From an uncultured Ignavibacteria bacterium (GTDB taxonomy: Bacteria; Bacteroidota; Ignavibacteria; Ignavibacteriales; Melioribacteraceae): a stretch of DNA of 50,982 bases. Position numbers and translations under genes: made by a program. The stretch lies in NCBI GenBank assembly GCA_937930275.1, contig CALGLM010000305.1:1-50982 (forward strand). The letters are read 5' to 3'. Positions within the stretch are counted from its first letter, which is position 1. Each line of letters starts with the position of its first letter. The notes under the pieces were generated by a model that was given only the letters and a program-made list of their open reading frames with translations, was not told the DNA's origin and ran no database searches. This document shows positions 42,005 to 50,936 of the stretch, piece after piece.

Positions 42005-43294
42005 TTAATTAAATTTTGTATTGTTAATTATATTTTTATTTATTAATTGATTTTTTATTTCACCAAGTAAGTATATACTGCCTAATATTACTAAACAATT
42101 ATCCTTGACTTGTGTATTATTTTTGTATTCGGATATAAAATTAATAGGATTATCTAAAATTTCTCCGTTAATTCCCACTTTTTTTGCTATTTCCATTAAA
42201 TTTTCAGCTTTTTCGGCTCTTTCGTAAGCTACATTAACAAAATAAAACGAATTGAAAAGAGGCTTTAGTTTAATTAGCATTTCGGTAATATTTTTATCTT
42301 TCATAACACCAAAAATCACCGATTTTTTTTTGAAATTTATTTTTTCTTTTTCAAATGTATTAACAAATGCGTTAATACTTTCGGTATTGTGAGCTGCTTC
42401 CAAAATAATTTGCGGGCTAAAGTTTATTGTTTCGTATCGACCCTGTAACCGACTATTTTTAAGAACATTGATAATTCCTTTGTGCAAAACACTGCTTCCG
42501 GTAATTCCTAAAGTTTCGACAACAGTTAAAATTGCCAAGGATAAATTATAATACTGATGGATTCCTTTTAAAACCGGGTTATAAATATGAAAATTAAAAT
42601 TCTTTGTGTTAATATTACAAATATTTTGATAAAAAGCAATACTATTTTTTAGTAAAAAAGGATAACTATGTTTTTCATCACAAATTTTTAATAACTCTTC
42701 TTCAGCTTCTTGTTCTAATAACCCTAAAAAACATTTAGTATCATTTTTAATTATTCCCCCCTTTTCATAAGCAATTTGTTTTAGACTATCTCCCAGTATG
42801 TTGGTATGTTCCAAACTGATTGTAGTAATAACCGTAGCCAATGGATTTAATACATTTGTAGCATCAAGTCTTCCGCCTAAACCTGTTTCTATTACTCCAA
42901 TTTCAATATTATTATCAGCAAAATACTTAAATGCTAATGCAGTAGTAATTTCAAAAAAAGTGGGTTTATTAATTTTTATATATTCGTCAATTTCGGAAAT
43001 AAATTTAATAATGTATTCATTATCTATCTCTATTCCGTTTATTCTTATTCGTTCATTAAACTTGATTAAATGGGGAGAAGTATATAAGCCTACTTTATAT
43101 CCGGCTTCATACAAAATGCTTGATATATATGACGAAACGCTCCCTTTTCCGTTTGAACCGGCAATATGGATTGTCTTAAACTTTTTTTGCGGATTTCCTA
43201 AAAAGTTTAACAAATTTGTTATTTTTTCTAATCCCAATTTAATGTCGAATTGGTGTAGGGAGTATATTTTCCCTAATATTGTTTCAATATCCAT
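42005..43294 (-). CDS. folC: Folylpolyglutamate/dihydrofolate synthase
   Basis: 429 residues, Mur-ligase fold. P-loop HIAGSNGKGSVSSYI, TSPHLIKFNERIRING, FEITTALAFKYFA, IEVGLGGRLDATN-type motif (VIETGLGGRLDATNVL), the carbamylated-Lys region and ILEAAHNTES. It adds glutamate to dihydropteroate or folates. It overlaps pyrD by one base, so translation is coupled. A folate gene here shows folates are made or modified even though the folE copy at 33619-34191 is broken. Confidence 0.95.
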   Translation of the reverse strand: MDIETILGKIYSLHQFDIKLGLEKITNLLNFLGNPQKKFKTIHIAGSNGKGSVSSYISSILYEAGYKVGLYTSPHLIKFNERIRINGIEIDNEYIIKFISEIDEYIKINKPTFFEITTALAFKYFADNNIEIGVIETGLGGRLDATNVLNPLATVITTISLEHTNILGDSLKQIAYEKGGIIKNDTKCFLGLLEQEAEEELLKICDEKHSYPFLLKNSIAFYQNICNINTKNFNFHIYNPVLKGIHQYYNLSLAILTVVETLGITGSSVLHKGIINVLKNSRLQGRYETINFSPQIILEAAHNTESINAFVNTFEKEKINFKKKSVIFGVMKDKNITEMLIKLKPLFNSFYFVNVAYERAEKAENLMEIAKKVGINGEILDNPINFISEYKNNTQVKDNCLVILGSIYLLGEIKNQLINKNIINNTKFN

Positions 43295-44211
43295 TAAATA
43301 ATGTATGAGGCAGTTAAAGAAGAAATTTTATTTATTGATTGGTTGTTACAAAACTTAATTAAGTTATCATATATTTCGTTTGAGGCATAAGGATTTACAA
43401 AATTTATCGTGCCCAACTGTATAGCAGTAGCACCTGCAATCATAAACTCAACTACATCTTTATAATCACAAATTCCGCCGATACCAATAATAGGGATATT
43501 AACCTTTCTGCTAATTTCAAAAACTTTTGCAATAGCAACCGGTTTAATTGCCGGACCCGATAATCCCCCTGTTATATTCGTCAATTTAGGCTTTTTTGAA
43601 TAAATATCAAAAGCAGCTCCGACTAAAGTATTTATTGCACTAACCGCATCAGCACCGTTTTCTTTTGCTGCTCTGGCAAATTCTGCAATATTCGCAGTAT
43701 TTGGTGAAAGCTTAAGAATAATAGGTTTCTTTGTTACACTTCTAACCCTATCAGTAATTATAGATGCATAATTAATATCATTTCCAAATATTAATCCTCC
43801 TTCTTTAACATTTGGACATGATATATTTATCTCGAATGCTTTTATAACTTTTTGTTCATCCAATATTTTCACGCATTCACAATATTCATCAACTGTTCCG
43901 GCTGCAACATTGCAAATTACGTTTGTATTAAGTGTTTCTAAAAAAGGGATTTTATCATTAATAAAATCATCAATTCCTACATTTGCCAGTCCGATTGCAT
44001 TTAACATACCTGCCGTAGTTTCAACTATTCTTTGGGGTCTATTTCCTTTTCTTGGTTTTAGCGAAACCGATTTAGTTACAATACCCCCAAGTTTTTCAAA
44101 ATCCACAAAATTTGCTATCTCATATCCATAACCTACTGTACCGGAAGCAAGTAAAACTGGGCTCTTAAAATTTAAGTTACCTATTTTAATAGATAAATCC
44201 ACTTCACTCAT
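43294..44211 (-). CDS. pyrD: Dihydroorotate dehydrogenase, catalytic subunit (class 1B)
   Basis: 305 residues, TIM barrel with FMN. Hallmarks are FKSPVLLASGTVGYG near the N-terminus, EINISCPNVKEGG with the class 1 catalytic Cys, GGLSGPAIKPVAI and IGIGGI. It pairs with PyrK, whose gene overlaps by 4 bases, so it should pass electrons to NAD rather than fumarate. No membrane anchor is present, as expected for class 1B. Confidence 0.95.
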   Translation of the reverse strand: MSEVDLSIKIGNLNFKSPVLLASGTVGYGYEIANFVDFEKLGGIVTKSVSLKPRKGNRPQRIVETTAGMLNAIGLANVGIDDFINDKIPFLETLNTNVICNVAAGTVDEYCECVKILDEQKVIKAFEINISCPNVKEGGLIFGNDINYASIITDRVRSVTKKPIILKLSPNTANIAEFARAAKENGADAVSAINTLVGAAFDIYSKKPKLTNITGGLSGPAIKPVAIAKVFEISRKVNIPIIGIGGICDYKDVVEFMIAGATAIQLGTINFVNPYASNEIYDNLIKFCNNQSINKISSLTASYII

Positions 44212-44963
44212 AATTTTACTTCCGTAATATTAAATATTGGTCCGTCTTTACAAACAAGTTTATATTTATCTTCATCATGTGTATCAATTACACATCCCTG
44301 GCAAATTCCAAAACCGCAAGCCATTACGCTTTCAGTTGAAATCTCCCCTTTTATATTATTATTTAGGCAAAAATTTTGAACAGCTTTAAGCATTGCCGTT
44401 GGTCCGCATGCAAATATTTTAAACTTTTCATTCACAAAGCTAAATAAATCTTTATTTAATAAATCTAATACCGTTCCTTTTATTCCGTACGAACCGTCAT
44501 CTGTAGAAACTAATGCGTTTTTAATCCCAATGTCAATTATTTCGTCTTTGTTTCTAAATCCAAAATATGCTTTTATTCTTTTCCCTTTCAAATTTTTAAC
44601 AAAAAATGGAAACGGTGCAATGCCTATTCCTCCCGCAATAATTATTGCAGTATCATATTCATCGTTAATTCCGAAAGAATTGCCAAAAGGACCTAAAATA
44701 TCTAAATTATCCCCTATTCTTTTTTGTGATAAAATTTCTGTACCAATTCCTTTAATGTTAATCATAAACGAAATAACATCATCTTTAACATCACAAATAC
44801 TAAAAGGACGTCTTAACAATGGCAAATAGGAATCATTAACTTTTACATTGCAAAATTGACCCGGTTTAATAACTTTGGCAAGTTTTTCTGCCGAGCAACT
44901 AAGAATAAAAGTTGAATTTGTTAATTGTCTATTTTCGGTAATTTTGCCAAAATGCTGATTCAC
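44208..44963 (-). CDS. pyrK: Dihydroorotate dehydrogenase electron-transfer subunit
   Basis: 251 residues. FAD-binding RPFSICDV near residue 55, NAD-binding IIIAGGIGIAPFPFF, ACGPTAMLKAV, and a C-terminal [2Fe-2S] cluster with CGFGICQGC plus a distal Cys (VCKDGP). It takes electrons from PyrD to NAD+. Overlaps pyrD with an ATGA-type junction. Confidence 0.95.
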   Translation of the reverse strand: MNQHFGKITENRQLTNSTFILSCSAEKLAKVIKPGQFCNVKVNDSYLPLLRRPFSICDVKDDVISFMINIKGIGTEILSQKRIGDNLDILGPFGNSFGINDEYDTAIIIAGGIGIAPFPFFVKNLKGKRIKAYFGFRNKDEIIDIGIKNALVSTDDGSYGIKGTVLDLLNKDLFSFVNEKFKIFACGPTAMLKAVQNFCLNNNIKGEISTESVMACGFGICQGCVIDTHDEDKYKLVCKDGPIFNITEVKL

Positions 44964-44973
44964 TTTAATCCTA

Positions 44974-45627
44974 TTACAATGTTTTGTTTAAAAAGTGTTC
45001 TTCAATTTTGCTTATTTTATCAAGCCTTTTTTGATGTCTTTCACCCAAAAAAGAGGAAGTAAGCCAAACATCCAAAATACTCTTTATCAGTTCATCTCCA
45101 AGCATCTTTGCGCCAAGAACTATAATGTTTGCATTATTATGTTCACGACTGCTCCTTGCCGAAAACTCATTATAACAAGTTGCAGCCCTAATTCCGGGCA
45201 ATTTATTTGCAGTAATTGCAGAAGGAATTCCGGTTGCATCCAAAACAATTCCAAAATCTACTTTGTTTGTAGCTACTTTTTTGGCAACTTCAAATGCAAA
45301 ATCGGGATAATCACACGATTTATCAGAATACGTTCCCACATCTTCAATTATGTAGTTTTTTGTTATAAGAAATTTTTTAACAATCTCCTTAGCAGCAAAA
45401 CCAGTATGGTCGGAACCTATTGCACATTTAAGATTACCCACAAAATTTAATTTAGCACTTATTTGGGGTAAACTCTCAACCTTTTTACCAAAACTTAACT
45501 CAATATTACTTTCTTTTATCTTATCTTTGGCTAACGGAGTTAAAATTGTGTTTTCATCTACAAATAAAACCTTGAAACCGGTTTTAAGAAAATTAATTAT
45601 ATCAAGTTCTGTTATTAGTTTTTTCAT
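44974..45627 (-). CDS. RpiB/LacA-LacB-type sugar-phosphate isomerase, variant
   Basis: 217 residues, about 70 longer than typical RpiB. The RpiB core starts at LKCAIGSDHTGFAAKE (about 67) and has the DYPDFAFEVA, KLPGIRAATC and FSARSSREHNNANIIVLGAK motifs, so fold and phosphate-binding residues are kept. The loop that normally reads CGTGIG, with the catalytic Cys, reads DATGIP here, replacing Cys by Asp. The N-terminal extension (ITELDIINFLKTG...TILTPLAKDKIKESNIEL) resembles segments found in microcompartment-associated proteins; I recall RpiB-like proteins of those loci with Asp at this site. It may be an isomerase for another sugar phosphate. No microcompartment genes are in the window. Confidence 0.82.
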   Translation of the reverse strand: MKKLITELDIINFLKTGFKVLFVDENTILTPLAKDKIKESNIELSFGKKVESLPQISAKLNFVGNLKCAIGSDHTGFAAKEIVKKFLITKNYIIEDVGTYSDKSCDYPDFAFEVAKKVATNKVDFGIVLDATGIPSAITANKLPGIRAATCYNEFSARSSREHNNANIIVLGAKMLGDELIKSILDVWLTSSFLGERHQKRLDKISKIEEHFLNKTL

Positions 45628-46694
45628 TATATTAAATTAGTTTTATTGCTCATTTTTAAATAATCAACTACATTTTTAACTTCTTGTGCATTTTTTCTAT
45701 TACAAATTAATAATGAATCGTCTGTTTCTATTACAATAACATCTTTAAGTCCTATTACGGCAGTAAACTTTTTAGGATTATAAATAAAACTTCCGGCTGT
45801 GGACTCCAGATATGCTTCTCCGGTAATTGCATTTCCAAAATTATCTTTATTTGATAATTCATATACTGCTTCCCAGCTTCCTACGTCATTCCAATCAAAA
45901 TTAGCTTTTATTAAATATACATTATTTGATTTTTCCATTATTCCGTAATCTATAGATACACTTTTTAATTTACTGTAAATTTGGGGTAAAACAGTATCAT
46001 AGTCATCGGTATCAAGTACAGATGCAATTTCTTGTAATCCCGTATAAAGTTCTCCCATGTACATTTTAAATTCTTTAAGAATAGTATCCACTCTCCAAAT
46101 AAACATTCCGCTATTCCACATAAAATCCCCGGATTCTAAAAATCTTTCGGCAGTGGCAAGATTTGGTTTTTCGGCAAAAGTAAGCACTTTGTGAATATTT
46201 TTTTCTACAATCTCTTCATTTATTTGTATATAACCGTAACCTGTTTCAGGCCTTGTAGGATTAATTCCTATTGTAACCAGTCCTTTTTTATTATATGCAA
46301 ATTCGGCAGCTTCAATTAAAATTTGTCTAAATTCAACCCCGTTTTTAATTAAATGGTCTGCCGGTAAAGTAAGAACAACAGCATCTTTACTCTTTTTTTC
46401 AATAATAACGGATGCTAACCCTATGCAAGCAGCAGTATTTTTTCCATAAGGTTCTGCAATAATATTTTCCTTAGGAATAAAAGGTAATTCTTCCTCAATT
46501 TTATCTTTTTGAACTTTATTTGTAACTACATAAATTTTTTCATTATCTACCAAACCGTTTAACCTTTCTACGGTATCATAAATCATTGAATTATTGCTAA
46601 ATATTTTTAATAATTGCTTTGGTGTTCTTTGTTTACTTCGGGGCCAAAATCTTGATCCTACTCCCCCCGCCATTATACAAACATATAGTTCCAT
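45627..46694 (-). CDS. manC: Mannose-1-phosphate guanylyltransferase
   Basis: 355 residues. Nucleotidyltransferase signature MAGGVGSRFWPRSKQRTPKQ near the N-terminus, LTLPADHLI, FAEKPN, FMWNSGMFIWR and a C-terminal left-handed beta-helix-like region. The phosphomannose isomerase domain of bifunctional ManC is absent, so it only makes GDP-mannose from mannose-1-phosphate and GTP. It overlaps the rpiB-like gene by one base; a sugar-phosphate link between the two is possible but unproven. Confidence 0.94.
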   Translation of the reverse strand: MELYVCIMAGGVGSRFWPRSKQRTPKQLLKIFSNNSMIYDTVERLNGLVDNEKIYVVTNKVQKDKIEEELPFIPKENIIAEPYGKNTAACIGLASVIIEKKSKDAVVLTLPADHLIKNGVEFRQILIEAAEFAYNKKGLVTIGINPTRPETGYGYIQINEEIVEKNIHKVLTFAEKPNLATAERFLESGDFMWNSGMFIWRVDTILKEFKMYMGELYTGLQEIASVLDTDDYDTVLPQIYSKLKSVSIDYGIMEKSNNVYLIKANFDWNDVGSWEAVYELSNKDNFGNAITGEAYLESTAGSFIYNPKKFTAVIGLKDVIVIETDDSLLICNRKNAQEVKNVVDYLKMSNKTNLI

Positions 46695-46697
46695 ATT

Positions 46698-47540
46698 TCA
46701 ACCTTTAATATTTTGTATTAGTTTGCCAAGTTTATCGGCTTTATTTAAATAGTTTGTAATATCTACATCTTTCTGCCTAACCAATGCGGCAATTACAATT
46801 AAACAAGCTCTCATCTTTTCAATTACATCTTTATCAACAATTAACCTGTGCTCCATAATATGCTTAAGGGCACCGGAAAAATAAAAATGCATATTTGCTA
46901 TAAGTTCAAAACCATATTTTTGAGAATGAAGAGCATTTTTTTCTATAGTTTGTTGGTATTTATCCATTTCGTCATAAGGAGTCTCATAAAACTCTAAACG
47001 TTGTAAAAATCCGTCTAACTCCCTAATTGGCGATAGTACGGTTTTAACATAAAACTCATAACTATTTTCTTCTTCGTCATCATCAGATAAAATAAATTCT
47101 TCCTTTAGTTTTTTATTCTCTTCAAGTTCATTTGCCGTATTTGATGTAACTTCCTCCTTTTTAGGTTGTTTATTAGGCTCTAATTTTTTTATTGTACTGG
47201 TAATACTATCTAAAATCCCTTTTAATTTTATTGCATCGGTGCTTAATTGCAAATTTTCTATGTCTTTTATTATAATTTGTAATTGTTCTTTATATTTGTT
47301 GCTTAATTCTAAAAAATTTATTGCGGGATAGTTGCAATAATGAAATATATCAGATAAATGAATAGCCATTTTTGATACTTCCGTGACTTTTTTCATCTCA
47401 TTTATAGCGTATTCATAATTATCTACTGCTAAAAGAAACTCCTTTAATATTTGTACGCTTGCTATTTTATCCGGAGTTAATTTTAAATAAGTAGAAGAAT
47501 CTGAAATTAGTTTTTGATAATATAGTTTTGTAAAATCCAT
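46698..47540 (-). CDS. Conserved-looking helical protein, unknown family
   Basis: 280 residues, no signal peptide or membrane helix. Two helical regions (about 1-125 and 165-280) are joined by a Lys/Glu/Asp-rich linker (about 125-165, including SDDDEEEN). The second half has YETPYDEMDKYQQTI and HFYFSGALKHIMEHRLI. The N-terminal half recalls a helical-bundle dimerisation unit but I cannot place it. It overlaps alr by one base and is 3 bases from manC, so it belongs to the 12-gene run. Function unknown. Confidence 0.75.
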   Translation of the reverse strand: MDFTKLYYQKLISDSSTYLKLTPDKIASVQILKEFLLAVDNYEYAINEMKKVTEVSKMAIHLSDIFHYCNYPAINFLELSNKYKEQLQIIIKDIENLQLSTDAIKLKGILDSITSTIKKLEPNKQPKKEEVTSNTANELEENKKLKEEFILSDDDEEENSYEFYVKTVLSPIRELDGFLQRLEFYETPYDEMDKYQQTIEKNALHSQKYGFELIANMHFYFSGALKHIMEHRLIVDKDVIEKMRACLIVIAALVRQKDVDITNYLNKADKLGKLIQNIKG

Positions 47541-48646
47541 TATTTTTTATATACTCTTGGTACTCTTTTGCTAATATTGCACGTCACTTCATAAGGAATA
47601 GTATTAAGAATTTTCGACCAGTCATCAGCATCAAATTTCATTGAACTACTATTTCCCATTAGTATTATTTTATTGCCTAATTTAACGTTTTTATTTTTAA
47701 TTTCAAACAGTATTCTATCCATCGTAACCCTTCCCACTTGATTAACTTTTTTTCCGCCTATAAAGCCGATAGCTTTATTAGTTAAATTTCTATTGTAACC
47801 GTCAGCGTATCCAATCGGAACGGTTGCAACAGTGGTATCTTCTTCGGCAAAAAATAATCTTCCGTAACTAACAGATTCCCCCTTGCGAATTTTTTTAATA
47901 GTAGTAATTTTGCTAATTAACGACATAACCGGTTTTAATTTAATCGATTCGCTTGTTTCATTTGAAGGATAATACCCGTACAAAGCTATTCCGGGTCTAA
48001 CTGCATCAAAATATGCTTCAGGCATGTCAAGAATTGCTCCGCTGTTAGCTGCATGAATTACTTCGGGATTAATACCGCTTTTTTTAAGTTCACTTACCAT
48101 ATTTTTAAAGTTTGTTAATTGATAATTGGCAAATGTTTTATCCTTTTCGTCTGAAGTTGCAAAGTGCGTATAAATTCCTTTGATACTTACATTCTTAACC
48201 TTTGCTAATAATGTAATGAATAAACCCAAATCATTTGGTTTAACTCCTACTCTGCCCATCCCTGTATCAAGTTTTAAATGAATATTTAGAACACCCTCAA
48301 AATTTGCTTTTTGTAATCCTTTTAGTTGTGTTATATCACTTATAGTAGCAATAATATCGTTTTTTATGTAATTCTCAATTTCATCAAGATCTATTGGTGC
48401 AAAACATAAAATAGGTCTATCGGTAACATTACTCTTTCTCAATTCAATTGCTTCTTCATATAAGGCAACCGCATAATACTCGGGAGGTGTCTGATGCGAT
48501 TTTAATGCTTTCACACATTCAATCATTCCGTGTCCGTATGAATCAGCTTTTACAACTGCAATAATTTTTGTTTTTGTTTTTTTTCTAATCTGTGAATAAT
48601 TAAAAAGTAGGTTTTTTAGGTTAATTTCTGCGTAAGTGGGTCTCAT
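47540..48646 (-). CDS. alr: Alanine racemase
   Basis: 368 residues, fold-type III PLP enzyme. The PLP Lys is in VVKADSYGHG (about 28-37). The TIM barrel has YTHFATSD and RPGIALYGY. The C-terminal beta domain carries the catalytic Tyr in the SVSYGRLF segment and IPIGYADGYNR-like VPIGYADGYNR. It makes D-alanine for peptidoglycan. First gene of the minus-strand run down to ftsE; the 180-base gap upstream, shared with the divergent YbjQ-family gene, should contain its promoter. Confidence 0.96.
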   Translation of the reverse strand: MRPTYAEINLKNLLFNYSQIRKKTKTKIIAVVKADSYGHGMIECVKALKSHQTPPEYYAVALYEEAIELRKSNVTDRPILCFAPIDLDEIENYIKNDIIATISDITQLKGLQKANFEGVLNIHLKLDTGMGRVGVKPNDLGLFITLLAKVKNVSIKGIYTHFATSDEKDKTFANYQLTNFKNMVSELKKSGINPEVIHAANSGAILDMPEAYFDAVRPGIALYGYYPSNETSESIKLKPVMSLISKITTIKKIRKGESVSYGRLFFAEEDTTVATVPIGYADGYNRNLTNKAIGFIGGKKVNQVGRVTMDRILFEIKNKNVKLGNKIILMGNSSSMKFDADDWSKILNTIPYEVTCNISKRVPRVYKK

Positions 48647-48826
48647 AAATCATTCGGTCAGTTTGTTTAACATTATTGGAATCAAATTCTATAACAATAA
48701 ATCAAATAGAAATTTGTACAAAATTAAAAATAATTTGCCATTAAACAAAATATTTTTTGCATAATTAAGTAAAATATTTTTATATTAAAATTTAAATTCT
48801 TCATAAGTATTAAAAAAGGAGTAATT

Positions 48827-49153
48827 ATGATATTAACAACTACCCATAATATCGAAGGGATGAAAATAACAAAATATTTGGGAATCGTTTCAGGCGAAGC
48901 AATATTAGGAGCAAATATTTTTAGTGATATTTTTGCAGGAATAAGAGACATTGTAGGCGGAAGATCGGCTTCTTATGAAAAAGAATTAAGAAAAGCTCGA
49001 GAAATTGCAATGCGTGAAATGTCTGATGAAGCAAAAAAATTAGGCGGCAATGCTGTAATTTCTGTTGATCTTGATTACGAAACAATAGGACAAGGCGGCA
49101 CTATGTTAATGGTTTCTGCCAATGGTACTGCCGTAATTATTGAACCCATGTAA
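48827..49153 (+). CDS. YbjQ/UPF0145 family protein
   Basis: 108 residues, the usual family length. [34 protein letters not shown] and [29 protein letters not shown] are the conserved blocks. These proteins form small beta-rich oligomers annotated as heavy-metal-binding-domain containing, with no established role. AAGGAG lies 7 bases upstream. It is monocistronic and ends 2 bases from the convergent HD gene. Confidence 0.92.
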   Translation: MILTTTHNIEGMKITKYLGIVSGEAILGANIFSDIFAGIRDIVGGRSASYEKELRKAREIAMREMSDEAKKLGGNAVISVDLDYETIGQGGTMLMVSANGTAVIIEPM

Positions 49154-49155
49154 AT

Positions 49156-49986
49156 TTAAATTCTTTGATGTTCTGCATCAAATACATGAGCATGTAACTG
49201 AGCAATCCACATTTTTCCTTCAGGTGTCATCCTTAAATAACATAAAGCATCTTGAATGAACGGGCTTACTGTTTCCCAGTAAAACTTTGCATAACCTAAT
49301 TTTAGATCATAAGGATTTAGATACGATACTTTAGTATTGCTTTTTATTTCCTGCATCTCATAAAATAGCGCCGGTGCTTTCTTTAAATAATCAGGATCGC
49401 CTAATTGACCTATTAAATCGGCTGCCCGTGTCAACCCTCTTAGTGTTTTAGTGTCTTTATGATTATTATCGTTCGGAATCGGAAATCGTGTCATTTCGAT
49501 GTATGAAGTAATAACATCAACATCTAAAAATTTAACCTTTTCAAATCTTTCATACACAAATTGAATACTTCTATCTACATGATATGGTGTTAAAGCAGCA
49601 TCAGTGCTCCCTTTTTCTAACGTAATTAAAACATCATTAACACCGGTATCAAATTTTCCGTTTTTATCGTTTTTTAAAATACCTCTAACATAACCAATAT
49701 CATGGGTAAGCAAAGCTATAATAAAATTTAGCCATTCTTGAGGAGAAATTCCCCCTTCTTTTAATTGTTTCCCTCTTATTATTTCTTGCCCGGCAAATGT
49801 TACCAGCATAGTATGTTCTAAATTATGGTATAAGGCATCTGTACCTGATATTATTTCCAAAATACTGTTACCTGCCCACATTAAAATATTTTCAAATTCA
49901 GGTTCAAGTTTTCCGAACGTAACCTGATATTGTTCTTTTAACTCATTGATAAAAAATCTAACAAGCATAACGTTAAAATTTAACAT
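49156..49986 (-). CDS. HD-domain metal-dependent phosphohydrolase
   Basis: 276 residues. HD-superfamily metal ligands are visible as His in YHNLEHTMLV (about 65-74), LLTHDIGYVRG with the His-Asp pair (about 100), and a distal Asp in RAADLIGQLGD. The larger helical layout resembles cyclic-nucleotide phosphodiesterase-like HD proteins, but the substrate is unknown. Start at 49986 has AGGG a few bases upstream; an in-frame ATG six codons later lacks one. Confidence 0.82.
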   Translation of the reverse strand: MLNFNVMLVRFFINELKEQYQVTFGKLEPEFENILMWAGNSILEIISGTDALYHNLEHTMLVTFAGQEIIRGKQLKEGGISPQEWLNFIIALLTHDIGYVRGILKNDKNGKFDTGVNDVLITLEKGSTDAALTPYHVDRSIQFVYERFEKVKFLDVDVITSYIEMTRFPIPNDNNHKDTKTLRGLTRAADLIGQLGDPDYLKKAPALFYEMQEIKSNTKVSYLNPYDLKLGYAKFYWETVSPFIQDALCYLRMTPEGKMWIAQLHAHVFDAEHQRI

Positions 49987-50119
49987 AAATACCCTATACC
50001 TAATTGATGAACTATATATTGTAAAATATTTAATTATTAGTATAAAATAACTATCAATTTATAAATAAGCAACAATTTATTTTAATAATACTCAAAAAAA
50101 ACCCTCCTTAACATAACAT

Positions 50120-50936
50120 TTATACATGTTTAGTTTTAAAACCTTTTACCATCCATTTCCTTGCAAGTAATAACCCAAATGGACTAATAATTGCAATAAA
50201 TCCGTAAATAAGCCACATCATTTGTGTATTCATTGTAGAAGGAGCTGCATTTTCCGGACAGTATTGAATTAAAAACCAACCCGAGTATAAAGAAGTAATA
50301 ATTTTAGTTAAAAACCAAGGGAATTGACCTATTCCCATGTAAATTCCTGTCATGTTTTTAGGAGCTATTTCTGCAACCCATTGTAAAAATCTCGGTTGCC
50401 ACATGGCTTCACCAATCGTCATTAATACTAAATAAAGCATCAAATTGGTTAAAGTGGGACCTAATGCCAATATAAATGTCGGAAAAGCCATTACAAATGT
50501 TCCTAATATCATCATTGTATAAGTATTTTTCTTTGATGTTAGTGCGGCTACCATCGGCGTCAAAATAAATATTAAAATAGGATTTAGGTTAACAAAAAAT
50601 TCAAAGTTTTCACTTACAAAGCCGTCAAATGCACGTGCTGTATATTGTGGCAAAGTTAGCCAATTATGTGCAAATAAAGTTTGAACCGGTATTAAGATAA
50701 AAATAAAAAATAAAAATCTTAAATCTCTTAGTGGAAAATTTTTGAAATAATATTTACTCTTTTCCTTAAAACTCATGTTACTTAAATCATCATCTTCTTC
50801 CGATACATAATTATCTGATTCTTTTCCTTCTGATTTTTTTATTTCATCAAGTGCTTTTTCAATAGATTTTTTAGACATAATAAATGCGACAACAATAATG
50901 CCGACTACCGTTAATCCAACATAAGCATAAAACACA
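50120..50936 (-). CDS. MFS/POT-like transporter, N-terminus cut at contig end
   Basis: About 272 residues of the C-terminal part of a 12-helix transporter. A truncated first helix is followed by a charged cytoplasmic loop (KKSIEKALDEIKKSEGKESD then acidic EEDDDLS, about 22-60), then six more helices up to the C-terminal RKWMVKGFKTK. GEAMWQPRFLQWVAEIAPKNMTG is a motif of the MFS/oligopeptide-type helix 10 region. The frame begins at a GTG (50935) only because adapter sequence begins at 50937; that codon is an internal Val, not a start. The substrate is unknown. Confidence 0.8.
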
